A stretch of 64,000 bases of DNA from Taeniopygia guttata (lineage: Eukaryota; Chordata; Aves; Passeriformes; Estrildidae), in NCBI RefSeq assembly GCF_048771995.1, contig NC_133026.1:150497001-150561000 (forward strand), in the 5' to 3' direction. This document shows, one piece after another, positions 34,126 through 46,238 of the stretch; the stretch's first letter is position 1, and each line of letters starts with the position of its first letter. Below the pieces are notes generated by a model, which worked only from the letters and a program-made list of their open reading frames with translations, did not search any database and was not told the DNA's origin. Made by a program: the position numbers and the translations under genes.

Positions 34126-34434
34126 TTTCTGTACAACCTCATCCCAGGAGGGTTTAGTGGAGAAAACAGAGCTGGACTTTTCCCATGGAAACACAGGGAT
34201 GAGCAGGAATGTGGGAAACCGGGTGAGATGGAATTTTGAATCACCACCAGGGTGATTAAACACCTGGAAAAAGGGGAGCAGGGAAGCTTTGGGAGTTGCT
34301 CAAACTCAGCTGGGCGAGGCTTTGAGCGCGGGGTTGGGTCCAAAAGCTCTTCCAACCCCAGATTTTCTGGGAATTCTTCTCCAATGCTCACAAATCCCCA
34401 TTTCTCTGGCTCTCCTAACCCAGGGGGATCTGCC

Positions 34435-37400
34435 ATGTCCAACCTCCCGCCTCCAGCAGCGGACAGGAATTGTTTCTACATCCTGACAGAGGACTGTGCC
34501 TATGGAAGCAAATACTTCCAAGCTGGGAATTTGTGCTTCTGCAGCGAGAGGAGCTACCTGCGGAATTTTTCCGAGGATGGGCCTCCAGCTTGCTTCCTGA
34601 AGGTCGTCATGCTGGACGACAGCTCCACGGTCACCATCAACCTGGAAATCCTGCAGCCCCTGCGCCAGGAGGCTGCCAGATTCCTCCTGGCCATCGGGAG
34701 CCACAGCGAGCGCTTGGAATTTTTCCTGGAGAGGCTGAGCCTGGAAGGAGCTCTCCGAGCCGTGCCGGGTCAAAATGTCCTGGTGGAGGTGGAGAGGGAA
34801 TTTTTCCCGGGAGTTGTGCGCTACATCGGGAGCATCTACAAGCCCAGCTTGGCTGTGCTGACTCCGGTGTTTTTCGGGGTGGAATTGCAGGTAAGGAGGG
34901 GCCCAAAGCAGCGAATTCCTCATTTTTCCATGGAATTTCTGTGTGTGACGTCCCTTCCTGGTGTGTTTTCAGGGAGAGGGGGAAAACAGAGGGAGAAGCG
35001 ATGGGTCCTACCACGGCACCGAGTACTTCAAGTGCAAGAGGAACTGTGGGATCTTCCTGCCCTTCAGCAAAATCCAGTTTATTCCCACATCAGGCAACGA
35101 TTATGGGAAGCAGAAGCCGGGAAAGCAGGACACGGAGGAGGTGGTTCCCGTGAAAGTGGGAGACGCCGTCAGCTTCCTCGTGGATGAGATCCCCACCAAA
35201 GGAATTGCCATGGCAGTTTACAGGGAAGGGAGCCAGTGGTTTGTGAAGGTTTGCCCGGTAAGAGCAGCTTTTCCATGGGTTTTCTTGGGATTTTAAAGAG
35301 GGAAAAAAAAATCACATTATGGTTGGACGTGAAATAGAAGGAATATCCAAAAAGGATGTGAGGTTCTGTGCAAACTTTCCTGGCTTCTTTTAAAAAAATC
35401 CTTCATATTCCAGAGTTGAGCTGATGTTTTTTTCCCTAGCTGATGGATTTTTTTTCGCTCCTTTCAGGAAGAAGAAGGAACGACTGACATTTTCAGGGAA
35501 ATCCCCATGGAGTCTGTTGTGAAGGAGAGCTTGCAAAGTAGGTGATCCTTGGATGTGTCTCCCCTGATCCCGTTCTGGGGTAATTTGGAATTTATTTCCT
35601 CTCTGCAGGGTACTGAGGAGCTGAAATTCCAATAGAAACCTACAGCTTGTCTTAATGGACTGGGATTTATGGAAAAATCCCAATTTCCACACAAACCTAA
35701 AGCTGAATCCCATTTGTCAGGAAGGAGAGGCTGATGGTAGCAGAGAATTCCCTCAGGGAAAAGGCACCACTGGTTAAAAAGTCTTTAATTCACCTTTAAA
35801 AGATGGAGCAGGAGCTTCATCCTGGTGGGAAAGTCTCAGGTGCCAGCAGCAATGGTGGGAATTGTTAGACAAGGCAAGGAATTAGTAGAAAAATTAGGAA
35901 ATAACCCCCCTGCTGCCACTCCAGTAGCCTGGGAAGGGCAGGAGATTGGAATGTGAAGCTTTGAGCAGGGAAACAAGGAGCAGGATCATTCCCTCTCATC
36001 CTGTCAGACCAGTTTGGACACACTGGGAATTACACCTTGTGTCCCTGGTGCTCAGCTTCCTGCCTGTGTGTGTAGCCTGGAATTTCCAAACTAGACGTGG
36101 AATTCGATCCAGAGGATCCAATTCCCAGCTCTCCTGATGTTTCCTGTTGCCCATCAGGTTTTTTCCCAACATTCAACTCCGACGCGGGCTTTGGGAAACC
36201 AAACCCAATGAAACGAGAGATCAGCGAGAGCAGCGAGGAGGGGGAAGGTGGGAATTCACCCCTGGAAGTGAATTCCATGGTCCAGATTACCTTGGACAAA
36301 GGGAATCAAGTTTCAGGAATCATCCGCTGGCTGGGCTTCCTGCCCCAAATCAAGGACAAAATGGCTGGAGTTGAGCTGGTGAGGCTGGAATGCTGGGAAA
36401 GGGCCTGGGAGTGCTGGTGGCAGTGGCTGAATATGGAGGGTGGAATTTTGGGATCCCCCAGGATATTGAGGGGCTGGAATGGAGCTGGGAAGGGTTTGGA
36501 GCACCAGGAGGGCTCATCCTGGGGAAATGGAAGCTCAGGGAGAACCATCTGAATCCCTAACAGGAGGGTGGGGCCAGGTGGGAATTGGGCTCTGCTCCTA
36601 GGGAACAAAGGACAGAACGACAGGAAACAGCCTCAAACTGCTCCAGTGGGTGTTTAGGTTGGATATTGGGAAAATTCCTTTATGGATGGGGTTGTCCAGC
36701 CCTAGCACAGCTGCTCAGGGCAGGGGTGAGGTCCCCGTCCCTGTGGATGTGGCACTTTGGGGACACGATCTCATGCATAGCTAGACTGGATATGAGGCCT
36801 CTTTTCCAGCCAGAATTCCATAAATCCCACTCTCAGGCTCGTCTCTGGTGCTGTTTTCCCAGGATGAAGACAAGGGGGTCACAGCTGGAGAGTGGCTGGG
36901 CAAGTCCTACTTCCACTGCGCCCCGAAGCGCGGCCTCTTCGTGAGGCTGAATTCCTGCCAGCCCGACGTGCGCTTCCAGAGCTTTCCCAGCTCTGACCTC
37001 TCCCTCGGGGATTACAGTGAGTCCTCTGGGAAGCAGGAAAACAGGGCTGGGAAAAGGATGTGGAAACACCCCATGGGCAGCATTTCTTCCTTTCCTACGA
37101 GCGTTGGGTTTTCGGTCTTTATCCCACACCACATCTTTGGCTGGATTAACAGCTGGACTCAGTCCTAGAGGTCTTTTCCAATCTGAATGATTCCTTAGGG
37201 AATATCCCTCAAGTCTGAGAGATTGTGATTCATGAGAAGCCGCCTCAGGTCTGACAGCTGGAGACTCACCTCAGAGTTTTGAGGCATCAAGGAAGGGCAG
37301 AGTTGACCCAGATGAGAAGGTGAAGGCAATTCCTTTTCTTGCAGGAGGACAAGAAGTTCTTCCAGAGGGTCCAGAGAGTTTTCCTCCCCTCAGGAATGAG

Positions 37401-40400
37401 GCAGCAGTCCGTGTTCTCCAAGGGCGGATGAAGGGCATCCAAGGCCATTGTAATTCCTGCTACATGGATGCAGCTCTCTTCAGGTAAGGACCTGCTTGGG
37501 TGATGCAGACTCCTGAAATTAATGGCTTTTTAATTAAGCTAAGCCCTAAATTGCAGCACTTCCCTGGATTTCCAAGGTGGCTGGAAGTTTACCTGGTGTG
37601 GAGCAGGATGTAACTGTGTGGGCATGCAACCTCCAGGCTGCTTTTTGATCTCCTCCCCAAATCCAGCAGGTTTTTCAGCCCTGAAGACCCCTGTGTCTGT
37701 CATTCGGGGTGCTGAGAGCTCGTAGTTTTCCGGATTTGGACTGTGCTGACTCTGTCCCTGGAAGTCCTGGCTGGAATCATTCCAAAGAACCCACCCAGGA
37801 GGTCCCAGCTTCCCTGCTTGGAGAGGAAAAGACTCAGTGGTGCCCTTCCCTGAGCAGTTTTGGCTGCAAAGTAGGAATTTCCTTCTCCCTGAGCTGTTCC
37901 CTTGCTTTATCCCAGTCTTCATTGTTCCAGATGTGCCTCACTGTGCAGATGTGCTTCCGTCACCTCCCTGTAATTCCATGCATGGATTGTTGGGCATCAA
38001 AACCATTGACTATCACCAGCCACCACATTTTGGTTCCAGCTGTTGTTTCCAAGCCCTCAAACTCAAACCCATCCCACTCTTCCCACAGCCTCTTCTCCTG
38101 TACCTCCGTGCTGGACTCCATGCTCTTCATGCCCTTCCCACTGTGTGACAGGAACGTCCAGGGAATTCTGCGGGATGAGATTGTCAATCCCCTCCGTAGG
38201 TGAGTGCAGGGAATGCTGGAATTTGTCCCATTTTGCCTTCATTCCTTCCCTGCTGCCTTAAAGGTGGTGCCCGGCACCGAGGGAAACCTTGCAGCCACAC
38301 CCAAAGGTGTTCAGGACAGGGAGGAATGGTTTTAAACTGACAGAGCGTGGATTGAGATGGGATATTGGGAAGGAATTTTCTGTGTGAGAGTGGTGAGGGG
38401 CTGGAATGGAATTCCCAGAGAAGCCGTGGCTGCCCCATCCCTGGAAGTGTCCCAAGCCAGGCTGGGTGGGGGCTTGGAGCAACCTGGACTCGTTGGTGGC
38501 ATCCCTGCCCATGGCAGGGGGTTGAACTGGATGAAGATCCCTTCCAAGCCCAGCCATTCCATGATTTCCCTCACCTGCAGCTGGTTGTTGTTCCCAGGAC
38601 TGGCTTTGTCAGGGCCAGCAGTGTGATGCACCTCCGGGAGCAGCTCACGGACAAGGGCCAGTGCTCCAGCTTTACCAACGCTGAGAAAGGTAAGGAGCTC
38701 CCTGGGGCCTTTCCCCAGCTGCTTCCCTGTGTTTTGTCTCATCCAGGCCCCAGCTGGCAACTTCCCTTTCTGCTTCTCCCAGGAATGTGCTTTAAATTAG
38801 GTGTTGACGTTAATTGGCGTAAAAATTCACTTGTGGAATTCTTTCAGCTTCTAAATCCCTCTGTACCCTCCGAGCCCTTTCCAGTGCCTGAAGGGGCTCC
38901 AGGAGAGCTGGAGAGGCACTTGGGACAAGGGATGGAGGGACAGGACACAGGGAATGGCCTCCCACTGCCAGAGGGCAAGGTTAGATGGGATTTTGGGAGG
39001 GAATTCTTCCTTGTGACAGTGGTGAGGAGCTGGGATAGAATTCCCAGAGAAGCTGTGGCTGCCCCATCCCTGGAATTGTCCAAGTCCAGGTTGGATGAGT
39101 CTTGGAGCAACCTGGCACAATGGAACGTGTCCCTTCCATGGCAATGGCTGTAATTCTGTGATCTCGAAGGTTCTTTCCCACCCAAACCATCCTGGAATTC
39201 CATGGAAGTGCAGTCTCTGAAGGCTGCTTGGCATTTTCCATGTTCCCTTTGGGATTTGTGCCTTAGCCACGCGCTCTCAGCTTCTGTTACTGGATACGAA
39301 ATGAGTACACAGAAGCTTGGTAAGTTTAAAAGAGAAAAATACTTAATTTTATTTCTGATCTCGCAATATATAGAATCCTAAAAGTGGCAGTGGATTGGAG
39401 GATGAAATTGCCACCTCTCCAACCACACTGGTCAAACTAACAGTCTGTTAATTCTCTCTTTTCTCACAAAGAATGTAAAACAATAATTATTTACATGAGC
39501 AGTGCATGAGAACTCTAGTAGAAAGGTGTCAACACTATTAGAAGGCTAAAGAAGTTTTATGAAAACTTTAAAACTTTCAAAAGAACTATAAAAGAAAACT
39601 TAATGGTTTTAAAATTCAGGGCAACACTCAGCCTTTATCCCAGTCGTCCCCTAACCTGAAGAGAAAATTCCAGGCCCCTGGAACACTGGCTCATGTTTAC
39701 CTGGCAGCCCTTGGATGCAGTGGGACAAGGCAGTTCTGGTGTGGTCTGATCCATCCTTTCCTCTCCCTTTCCAGATCCTGAGGAGTTCCTCAATCTCATA
39801 ATGCAGCAGATCCTGGGAATTGAGCCACTATTGAAACTCCAGTAAGTTTCCACAGCTGAGGGATACAATTCCCAGGGCCAGGCTCATTAATTCTCCACCT
39901 CAGAATCCCTGGGTGGATGAGGGTCACTTATCCCTTTCTACCAAAGTTTTTTTGGAATCACAGCTCTGAGTTTTTCACAGCTCCTTAGGAACAGACTCTG
40001 ATCCTGCTTGTTGTGATCTTCCCATCTGGGAAAAGACACTTCTTATCCCTCCCTGGAGGGTGCTGCCTTCAGAAAATCAGGATAAAAACCTTGTGCCATC
40101 CTCAGGGAGAGCCAGAAGGGGTTTGAGAAAGGTGATGCCCAACTTTAGGGCAGATCCAGCGGTATCCAACAGCCTTTGGATGAATTTGGGATGTGTCCAG
40201 GCTGCCAAGCTGGCTCAGCTCCTGCAGCCTCTCAAAACAGGCAGCCCATGGATGCAGTCCCAGTTTTTTGGGGACTCTACAAAGAGGATGAGAAGCTGGA
40301 GGAAGCCAAAAATAACTGCGCTGTTTGTGAGCACAGAAAGGGAATTGTTGGATTTCTGTGCTCCTTTGTGGAGCCGCCGCTCGAGCTGTGGATCGTGGAG

Positions 40401-43301
40401 TGCTGGGAAAGGCTGAGCACAAAGAGGACTCTGTGCTGCAGCTCCCCTGCACGGGGTCATCCCAAGGAAATCCTTTCCCTGCTTTCTTTAGGGATTGTGG
40501 GAGATCTGCACACCACTCACCTTGAGTTTGGCTTTTTGGATGCGTTTTTTAATTAATCCTTCATGGAAGCATCCGTTTGTCAATTTAAATACTGCATTTA
40601 CTAATACCAAAAATTATCTGTTGGATTTATATCGAGGGGAGATGGAATGTTGCTCCAAAGGGATAATGAGGCCAAAATTCCTACTTATCTACTGCTCCCC
40701 TGGCATAGATTTGGTATTTTTGGGTGGAAAAAGGGCTTTGTGTTGCACCAAACCACCCTTGGTGCCTTGAGCCCGGGTGCTCTCCCAGGAGAAACTTCGG
40801 GAAAGTCCAATTTTTGTGTCGCCACGTCCCCAATCCCATGAGCTCTCCTTGCAGGTCAGGAGGCCAGAAGGAACAGGAATGTTACTGCTACCAGATATTT
40901 ATGGATAAACAGGAGGACTTGGTGGTTCCCGACGTGCAGCAGTTGGTGGAACGCTCCTTCCTCTCCTCAGATCTGAAGCTGGTGGAGGTCAGTCCAGTTT
41001 CCTTCTGCTTTCCTGCTTTTCTTGCTTCCCAAAATACCTGTGAGGCCTTGGATGTTTTATATCCAACACTGAATCCATGATTTAGGAAAAGGCCTCTGCT
41101 ATTCCTGTTTCCCTTTTGTCCTGTGAATAATGACAGCAAATTGAGACAGCAAAAAAATTATTTCTGGGATTTGGCTCTTCTGGCAGGGTGACTCCTTTCC
41201 CCCTTTTTTTTTTTTTTTCTCAGATCCCATCTTGCTTCATTATCCAAATGCCACGTTTTGGGAAGGAATATAAAATGTTCAGCAAAATCATCCCTTCTTT
41301 GGAGCTGGATATAACAGATCTGCTGCTGGACAGTGAGTGATGGACAATGGGCTGCGAGCAACCAGCTCTGGGCTCTCTGGGGTGGGATTCTTCTTCCTGG
41401 AGTCCCAGTTTTGGCAGGAGAAGCTGGATTTTAGGTGGGATCTGGAGGAGAAACTCCCCCTCTGAGCTCTGCTTCCCTGGCAGGTCCCAGGGAATGCTGC
41501 CTATGTGGAGATGTTGCCACTCTGGAATGCTCAGAGTGCTTCAAGGACAAGGTGTTCGCGGCCAGGGGCCTGAAGCAGTTCTGCAGCTCCTGCTCCAGAC
41601 AGGTATTCCATAGCTATTCCCAAAATCCACCTTGGAAGCTCCCAAAATCCCCACAATTCCCCTAGGTGTCTCTGCAGCTGCTCAGCCCTTTCCTGAGGGT
41701 CATTCCCACCGGGAGACAGAGGTTGTGAAAACTCTGCTTACACAGAGCCTGAATAATAATGGAATCATAGAAAAACTTGGATTGGAAAGGACCTTGAAGC
41801 TCATTCCAGTTCCACCCTCTGGATGCTGTTCACTATCCCAGGTTGCTCCAAGCTCTGTCCTACCTGGCCTTGGACAATTCCAGGGATGGGGCATCCACAG
41901 CTTCCCTGGACAACCTGTTCCATAGATAAGGTGTAATCCCTGCAGGAACTGAGTGCTGGTCCCTCCCTGCTGCTTCTCCATCAGCATTCCCACAGTTTCT
42001 GCCTCTCACAGGGTGGCGAGCTCCCACAACACCATTCCCAGGCGAGCAGGGAATCACACCAGCAGGGAATAAATTGGGAATCTGACCTCTGCCCCCACTT
42101 CCTAGCAGGCCAGGACCAGTTCTGCCAATGCCACCCCGTCCCCTCTCCTCAGGTTCACTCCCATCGCCACCGCAAGGCGCACAAACCCAGGAGGCTGCAC
42201 ATTCCAGAGGAATTCCAGAGCTGGAGCGCCCGGGGCTGCCAGCAGGTGCCACGGGAGAAGCTGGAGCTGTTTGCAGTGCTCTGCATCGAGACCAGTCACT
42301 ACGTGTCCTTCGTGAAGTACGGCCCTGCCAACGAGCACTGGATGTTCTTCGACAGCATGGCCGACCGGCACGGTGAGGGAATGGGAATGGGATGTGGGAA
42401 TGGCATGTGGGAAGCTGCCAAGGCCTGCTCAGTCCACCTTTTCCTCTCAAGCTCCCCTATTTAGGCTTTCTCTGGATTTGGCTTTCCTTTAATTAGGATC
42501 CAATCCCGAGGGGCCGAGCCAAGCAGGGGGGAGTTTTTCCAGGTGCTTCCAGCTGCTGGTTGTGGTCAAACAAAGGGATTTGGGATCCTATCCCAGCTGG
42601 CTCAGCTTGTGGGCACAGATTGCTTCTCCTGTCCTTCCCCACTGTGCTTTTATCATGGAATGGTTTGGATTGAAAGGGATCTTAAAACTCATCCAGTTCC
42701 AACCCCTCTGCCATGGGCAACTTCCACTATCCCAGGCTGCTCCAAGCCTCATCCAACCTGGACTTGGACAATTCCAGTGATGGGGCAGCTCCTCTGGAAA
42801 TTCCATTCCAGCTCCTCACCACCCTCACAAGGAAGAATTCCTTCCCAAAATCCCATCCATCCCTGCCCTCTGGCAGTGGGAGGCCATTCCCTGTGTCCTG
42901 TCCCTCCCTATTTTGTCCAAAATCCCTCTCCAGCTCTCCTGGAGCCCCTTTAGGTTGAATGGTCTCTCCTCATCCAGCTTCTTCCAATGCTTTTGGCTTC
43001 CTCATCCCCCAGCTGAGGCTCTGCATGACTCTTGAGTGTGCTGGCATCTGCTGGAGCTGTAGGAACTCATCCCTTTGGGATCTGGTTTGGGATTTTTCTC
43101 CTCCTTCCCACCTTAGGTGGTGAAAACGGCTTCAACATCCCCACGGTGACGCTGTGCCCGGAAGTTGCCAAATACCTGGACTTGCCCCTGGCCGTGCTGG
43201 CCCTGGAGCAGCCTCGGGACATGGATGGGGTGGCCAAACGCCTCTTTTGTGACGCCTACATGTACCTGTACCAGAGCAGGAAAATGGCACTTTACAAGTG
43301 A
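34435..43301 (+). CDS. CYLD-like: CYLD-like deubiquitinase (USP family), 14 coding exons
   Basis: Predicted cysteine deubiquitinase. CYLD itself cleaves Lys63- and Met1-linked chains in NF-kB signalling. Exons: 34424-34890 (ATG at 34435), 34973-35257, 35468-35537, 36158-36378, 36863-37016, 37345-37483, 38089-38199, 38598-38689, 39775-39841, 40855-40987, 41224-41332, 41484-41602, 42153-42372, 43117-43301. Total 2361 nt, 786 aa against about 956 in human CYLD. It shows a first CAP-Gly (FFGVEL then [11 protein letters not shown]), a reduced second module, and a third CAP-Gly (about 320-400). The USP domain has catalytic Cys434 (GHCNSCYMD), His701 (ETSHYVSF) and Asp719 (FFDSMAD), an embedded CxxC zinc B-box (about 613-665), and the family C-terminus ending SLYK/ALYK. 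The roughly 170 missing residues fall in the linker between the second and third CAP-Gly modules, where CYLD carries its TRAF2-binding and phosphorylated segment. The catalytic triad looks intact. Confidence 0.94.
36597..36790 (+). mobile_element. CR1 LINE fragment, different subfamily
   Basis: Sense CR1 with 'caggaaacagcctcaaactg', 'gtttaggttggatattggg' and 'gatgtggcactttggggac'. This is the older CR1 type with the 'tttaggttggatatt' motif. In CYLD-like intron 5 (after exon 36158-36378). Confidence 0.8.
37137..37192 (+). mobile_element. CR1 LINE 3' tip
   Basis: Short match to a CR1 end: 'acagctggactcagtcc' then 'aggtcttttccaatctgaa'. It could be a separate fragment of the same subfamily as 36597-36790. 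Confidence 0.55.
38310..38572 (+). mobile_element. CR1 LINE 3' part
   Basis: Sense CR1 with 'gatgggatattgggaagga' and 'gaagccgtggctgccccat', ending 'ccattccatgatttccc'. It lies between two CYLD-like exons and ends about 25 bp before the next one. Confidence 0.9.
38872..39200 (+). mobile_element. CR1 LINE 3' part
   Basis: Sense CR1 from 'gccctttccagtgcctgaa' to 'caaaccatcctggaattcc'. Confidence 0.9.
39285..39626 (-). mobile_element. Probable solo LTR, unrelated to the 19.7-kb family
   Basis: An AT-rich 342-bp insert with TG...CA ends (TGTTGCCC to GTAACA on the - strand), a TATATA motif followed closely by AATAAA on that strand, and CTCAG at 39627-39631 matching CTCAG at 39276-39280, offset by four bases from the expected left edge. 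Its composition contrasts sharply with the surrounding intron. The family is not identified and it could be another AT-rich element. Confidence 0.45.
39842..40854. other. CYLD-like intron, no feature recognised
   Basis: Unique-looking intronic sequence. A 126-codon open frame at 40176-40556 shows no recognisable domain. Confidence 0.5.
41755..41930 (-). mobile_element. CR1 LINE 3' end
   Basis: Antisense CR1 tail starting 'aatggaatcatagaaaaac' and running to 'ggacaacctgttccatag'. Confidence 0.9.
42650..42985 (-). mobile_element. CR1 LINE 3' part
   Basis: Antisense CR1 starting 'tcatggaatggtttggatt' and running to 'tctcctggagcccctttag' and beyond. Confidence 0.9.
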
Positions 43302-44150
43302 CACCGTCAGGAATCGGAGTTTGGATCATCCCAGAAGGATGGGACTGGAAGCAGCTGAGTCTGGGTGCTCTGAGCTGCCTCTTCTCACCTCTCTTGGTGT
43401 CAAATTATCCAAGACAGGCTGGGTTTGTTAAATCCTGGCTTTATCCAGTGGTGGTTGGTTGTTGGGCACAGCTGGACGTGGAGTTATGGATGCTCAAATT
43501 CGTTCTCATTCCCCACATTCCATGATTTTCCCTCTCTGGGTACTCTGCAGCTGGAGCATCCCCACATCCCTGTTTCCCTGCCATCCTTTCCCTCCAAAGC
43601 TGGGGACCAGCAGAGATCAAAACACAAGGAATTATCCACAGGTTTACCAGGAAACCACAACCTTTCCCAAGACATCCTTGCCTGGATTTGTGGAGTGAGA
43701 AAAATCAGGTCAGGATCCATTTTCCTCACCTGTGCCCCTCAATTCCCTGCACTTCCCTTATCCAGCACAAACTGTCACTTTTACCCACCATCCCTAATTT
43801 CCAATCACAGAGATCCTGAGCTGAAGCTGTGCTTTACAAACAGATATTTTTTCCAAGAACAAAACTGGAAGGAGGATGGGAGCAGAGGAGCAACATGTGG
43901 GCCTCCTGCTGCTTCCTCCTCTTGGCAAAATCTGCACAGGATTCAGAGTTACATCCTCACTTTTAGCACTTTCTGTCCCATCTTTGCATCCACTTCCAGG
44001 TTCTGGGGTCAAAGACCAGAATTCCAAGGGCAAAAATAGAAAAAAAAAAAAAAAAAAACAGCACTTTGGGGTTTTCTGCAGGAGGGTTTAGGGTTTGGGT
44101 GGGAACTGGTGTTCCTTAAGTTAAATAAATTTGTAAACTTGGGGGTTCTC
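43302..44150 (+). other. CYLD-like 3' UTR
   Basis: From the TGA at 43299-43301 to just past the AATAAA at 44124, with an A-run at 44040-44058 that could also be an oligo-A insertion. No repeat family recognised. Confidence 0.65.
44124..44129 (+). promoter_or_regulatory. Poly(A) signal of the CYLD-like gene
   Basis: AATAAA in the context ttaaataaatttg, about 820 bp after the stop codon. Confidence 0.7.
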
Positions 44151-44414
44151 TGCTATTAAAGTGGGAAGCTGAGTCAGTGGGATGCCCAAATTCCACAAAA
44201 ACCTCAAGGAGAGCAGCCAGGAGTCCCAGATGTGCAGGTTTAACCCCATTCCTGCTTTTTTTCCTCCCTCTTTAATGCAGAGTGGAGTAATTTTAACAAA
44301 GCCTGGATATTTGGATCGGTCCTGGTGGCTTGGGATGCGTGATTTGGGATCTTTCCAGCATTCCAAGAGTTGCCAGCAGGTCCTGGAGGGATTCTTTCCC
44401 TCTTCTTGGCTCTG

Positions 44415-44715
44415 ATAGGTCACACCTAATACTGGGTCCAGTTTGGAGCTCCCCAGTAGGTGAGAGACAAAATCCAAGGAAAAATCACAGAGATGATGAA
44501 GAGACTGGAGCATCTCCTATGAGGAGAGGCTGAGGGAGCTGGAATTGCCCAGCCTGGAGAAGAAAAGGCTCAGGAAATCTCCTCAATATCCATAAATACC
44601 TGAGGAGAAAGTGCAGAGACATCCAGGAACTTCTCTGCCCACCAAAATGGTTCCTAAACATCAGGAATTGCATCTTATCCGTGAGGGTGACAAATGCTGG
44701 CACAGGTCACTCTCC
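44415..44715 (+). mobile_element. CR1 LINE fragment, different subfamily
   Basis: Sense CR1 with 'gactggagcatctcctatga', 'ggagaggctgagggagctg' and 'ggaattgcccagcctggag'. It lies between the convergent CYLD-like and NAPRT genes. Confidence 0.85.
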
Positions 44716-45112
44716 TTGTTCCACATTTCTCCTCTCCCAAAAACCCAGGAAAATCTCTACTCAGGTACTATGGACTCCTTATCTTTGGTGCTTTGCTTAA
44801 AAGGAAAAAAAAATTAATTTTTAGCAAACGGATCGTGGATTTCCTGTCGTTTTTGGGTTTTTTTTCCCTGTCTTAAAATGGGATACAATGCTGTTGGAAT
44901 TCCCAGAAATCCAAGACCATCAGGCCATGCTTTGTTAAGCTCTAAATTTTCTTCCCTGTAATTTCTGCCAAGATCCAAACCACGGAGAGAAGGACAGAGA
45001 GCAAAGCCACAGCTTTGATCCCTGGGGATTTCCCTCTCACCTTCCCATTCCCCATGGAGCTTCAAAGGATTTTTCACTGGAATTAGGGTCAGAGCCATGG
45101 TGGGGAAAGGCC

Positions 45113-45118
45113 TTTATT
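45113..45118 (-). promoter_or_regulatory. Candidate poly(A) signal of NAPRT
   Basis: AATAAA on the - strand about 1.1 kb beyond the NAPRT stop. It is the first clear signal I see, which would place two small minisatellites inside the 3' UTR. Confidence 0.5.
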
Positions 45119-45199
45119 TTAAATTTTTTGCTTAGTCTGAAGCTCAGTGTGGGTTAGAGCCACGTTTCCTGTGGGAACAGGGGTTAGAGAATGCAGGTG

Positions 45200-45675
45200 G
45201 CAGCCTGGAGCCGGGATCAGCCTGGAGCCGGGATCATCCTGGATCTGGGATCAGCCTGGAGCTGGGATCATCCTGGAGCCGGGATCATCCTGGAGCTGGG
45301 ATCAGCCTGGAGCTGGGATCAACCTGGAGCTGGGATCAATCTAGAGCTGGGATCAACCTGGAGCTGGGATCAGCCTGGAGCCAGGATCAATCTAGAGCTG
45401 GGGTCAACCTGGAGCCGGGATTATCCTGGAGCTGGAATCAATCTAGAGCTGGGATCAACCTAGAGCTGGGATTATCCTGGAGCTGGAATCAATCTAGAGC
45501 TGGGATCAACCTGGAGCCAGGATCAATCTAGAGCTGGGATCAGCCTGGAGTTGGGATCATCCTGGAGCCAGGATCAATCTAGAGCTGGGATCAGCCTGGA
45601 GCCAGGATCAGCCTGGAGCTGGTATTATCCTGGAGCCAGGATCATCCTGGAGCTGGGATCAGCCTGGACCTGGCC
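45200..45675. repeat. Minisatellite, 17-bp unit, about 27 copies
   Basis: Units such as 'ctggagctgggatcaac' and 'ctggagccgggatcatc' with an exact 17-bp step over most of the array. It is downstream of the NAPRT stop, possibly within its 3' UTR. Confidence 0.95.
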
Positions 45676-45864
45676 TCCAGATCCCAGGGAATTTGGCCAG
45701 AATGGAAAGAGTTGGAACGTGGCCACAGAGATGAGGCTTAGAATTGCCAAAGCAAAGATTGTCGGCCACGGGTGTCCCATGGGTGTCCCATGTCACCCTT
45801 CTGGTGGCACTCCAGACTTTGTTCTAGTGCCACCAAGGAGCTTCGGGATGGGGAGCCACCACAG

Positions 45865-46020
45865 AGGGCACAGAGCTGGTAGGGCCACCAAGATGGGCAC
45901 AGGAGTGGCAGGGCCACCAAGGAAGGCACAGGGATTGCAGGGCCACCAAGGAAGGCACAGGAATGGCAGGGCCACCAAGGAAGGCACAGGAGTGGCAGGG
46001 CCACCAAGCTGGGCACAGGA
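45865..46020. repeat. Short minisatellite, 30-bp unit, five copies
   Basis: Repeats of 'ggcagggccaccaaggaagg' followed by 'cacaggaat'. The period is a multiple of three, so frames stay open across it. Confidence 0.92.
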
Positions 46021-46238
46021 CTGTCACTTCCAGGGGATGCAGGGACACCTCTGCCTTCCCCATCCCTGTGTTCCCAGCTTCCCTACCGGGACCCCAGGGC
46101 GCTCCCCCAGTTCCTGCAGGTTCCTCGGGTTAGCACCAGGCAGCGGAAAGGTCTAAATTAGAGCTGTTAATTCCTAACGAGGCACCTGGGCTTCCCAAAA
46201 AAGAGTGGAGCAGGAGCTGGGGATGAGCAGGGACCCCC

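Noticed and set aside
34252-34434. In-frame extension upstream of the CYLD-like ATG
   Set aside because: A good acceptor (aacccag) at 34423 places the sequence before it in intron 1. The ATG at 34435 is the first in the exon.
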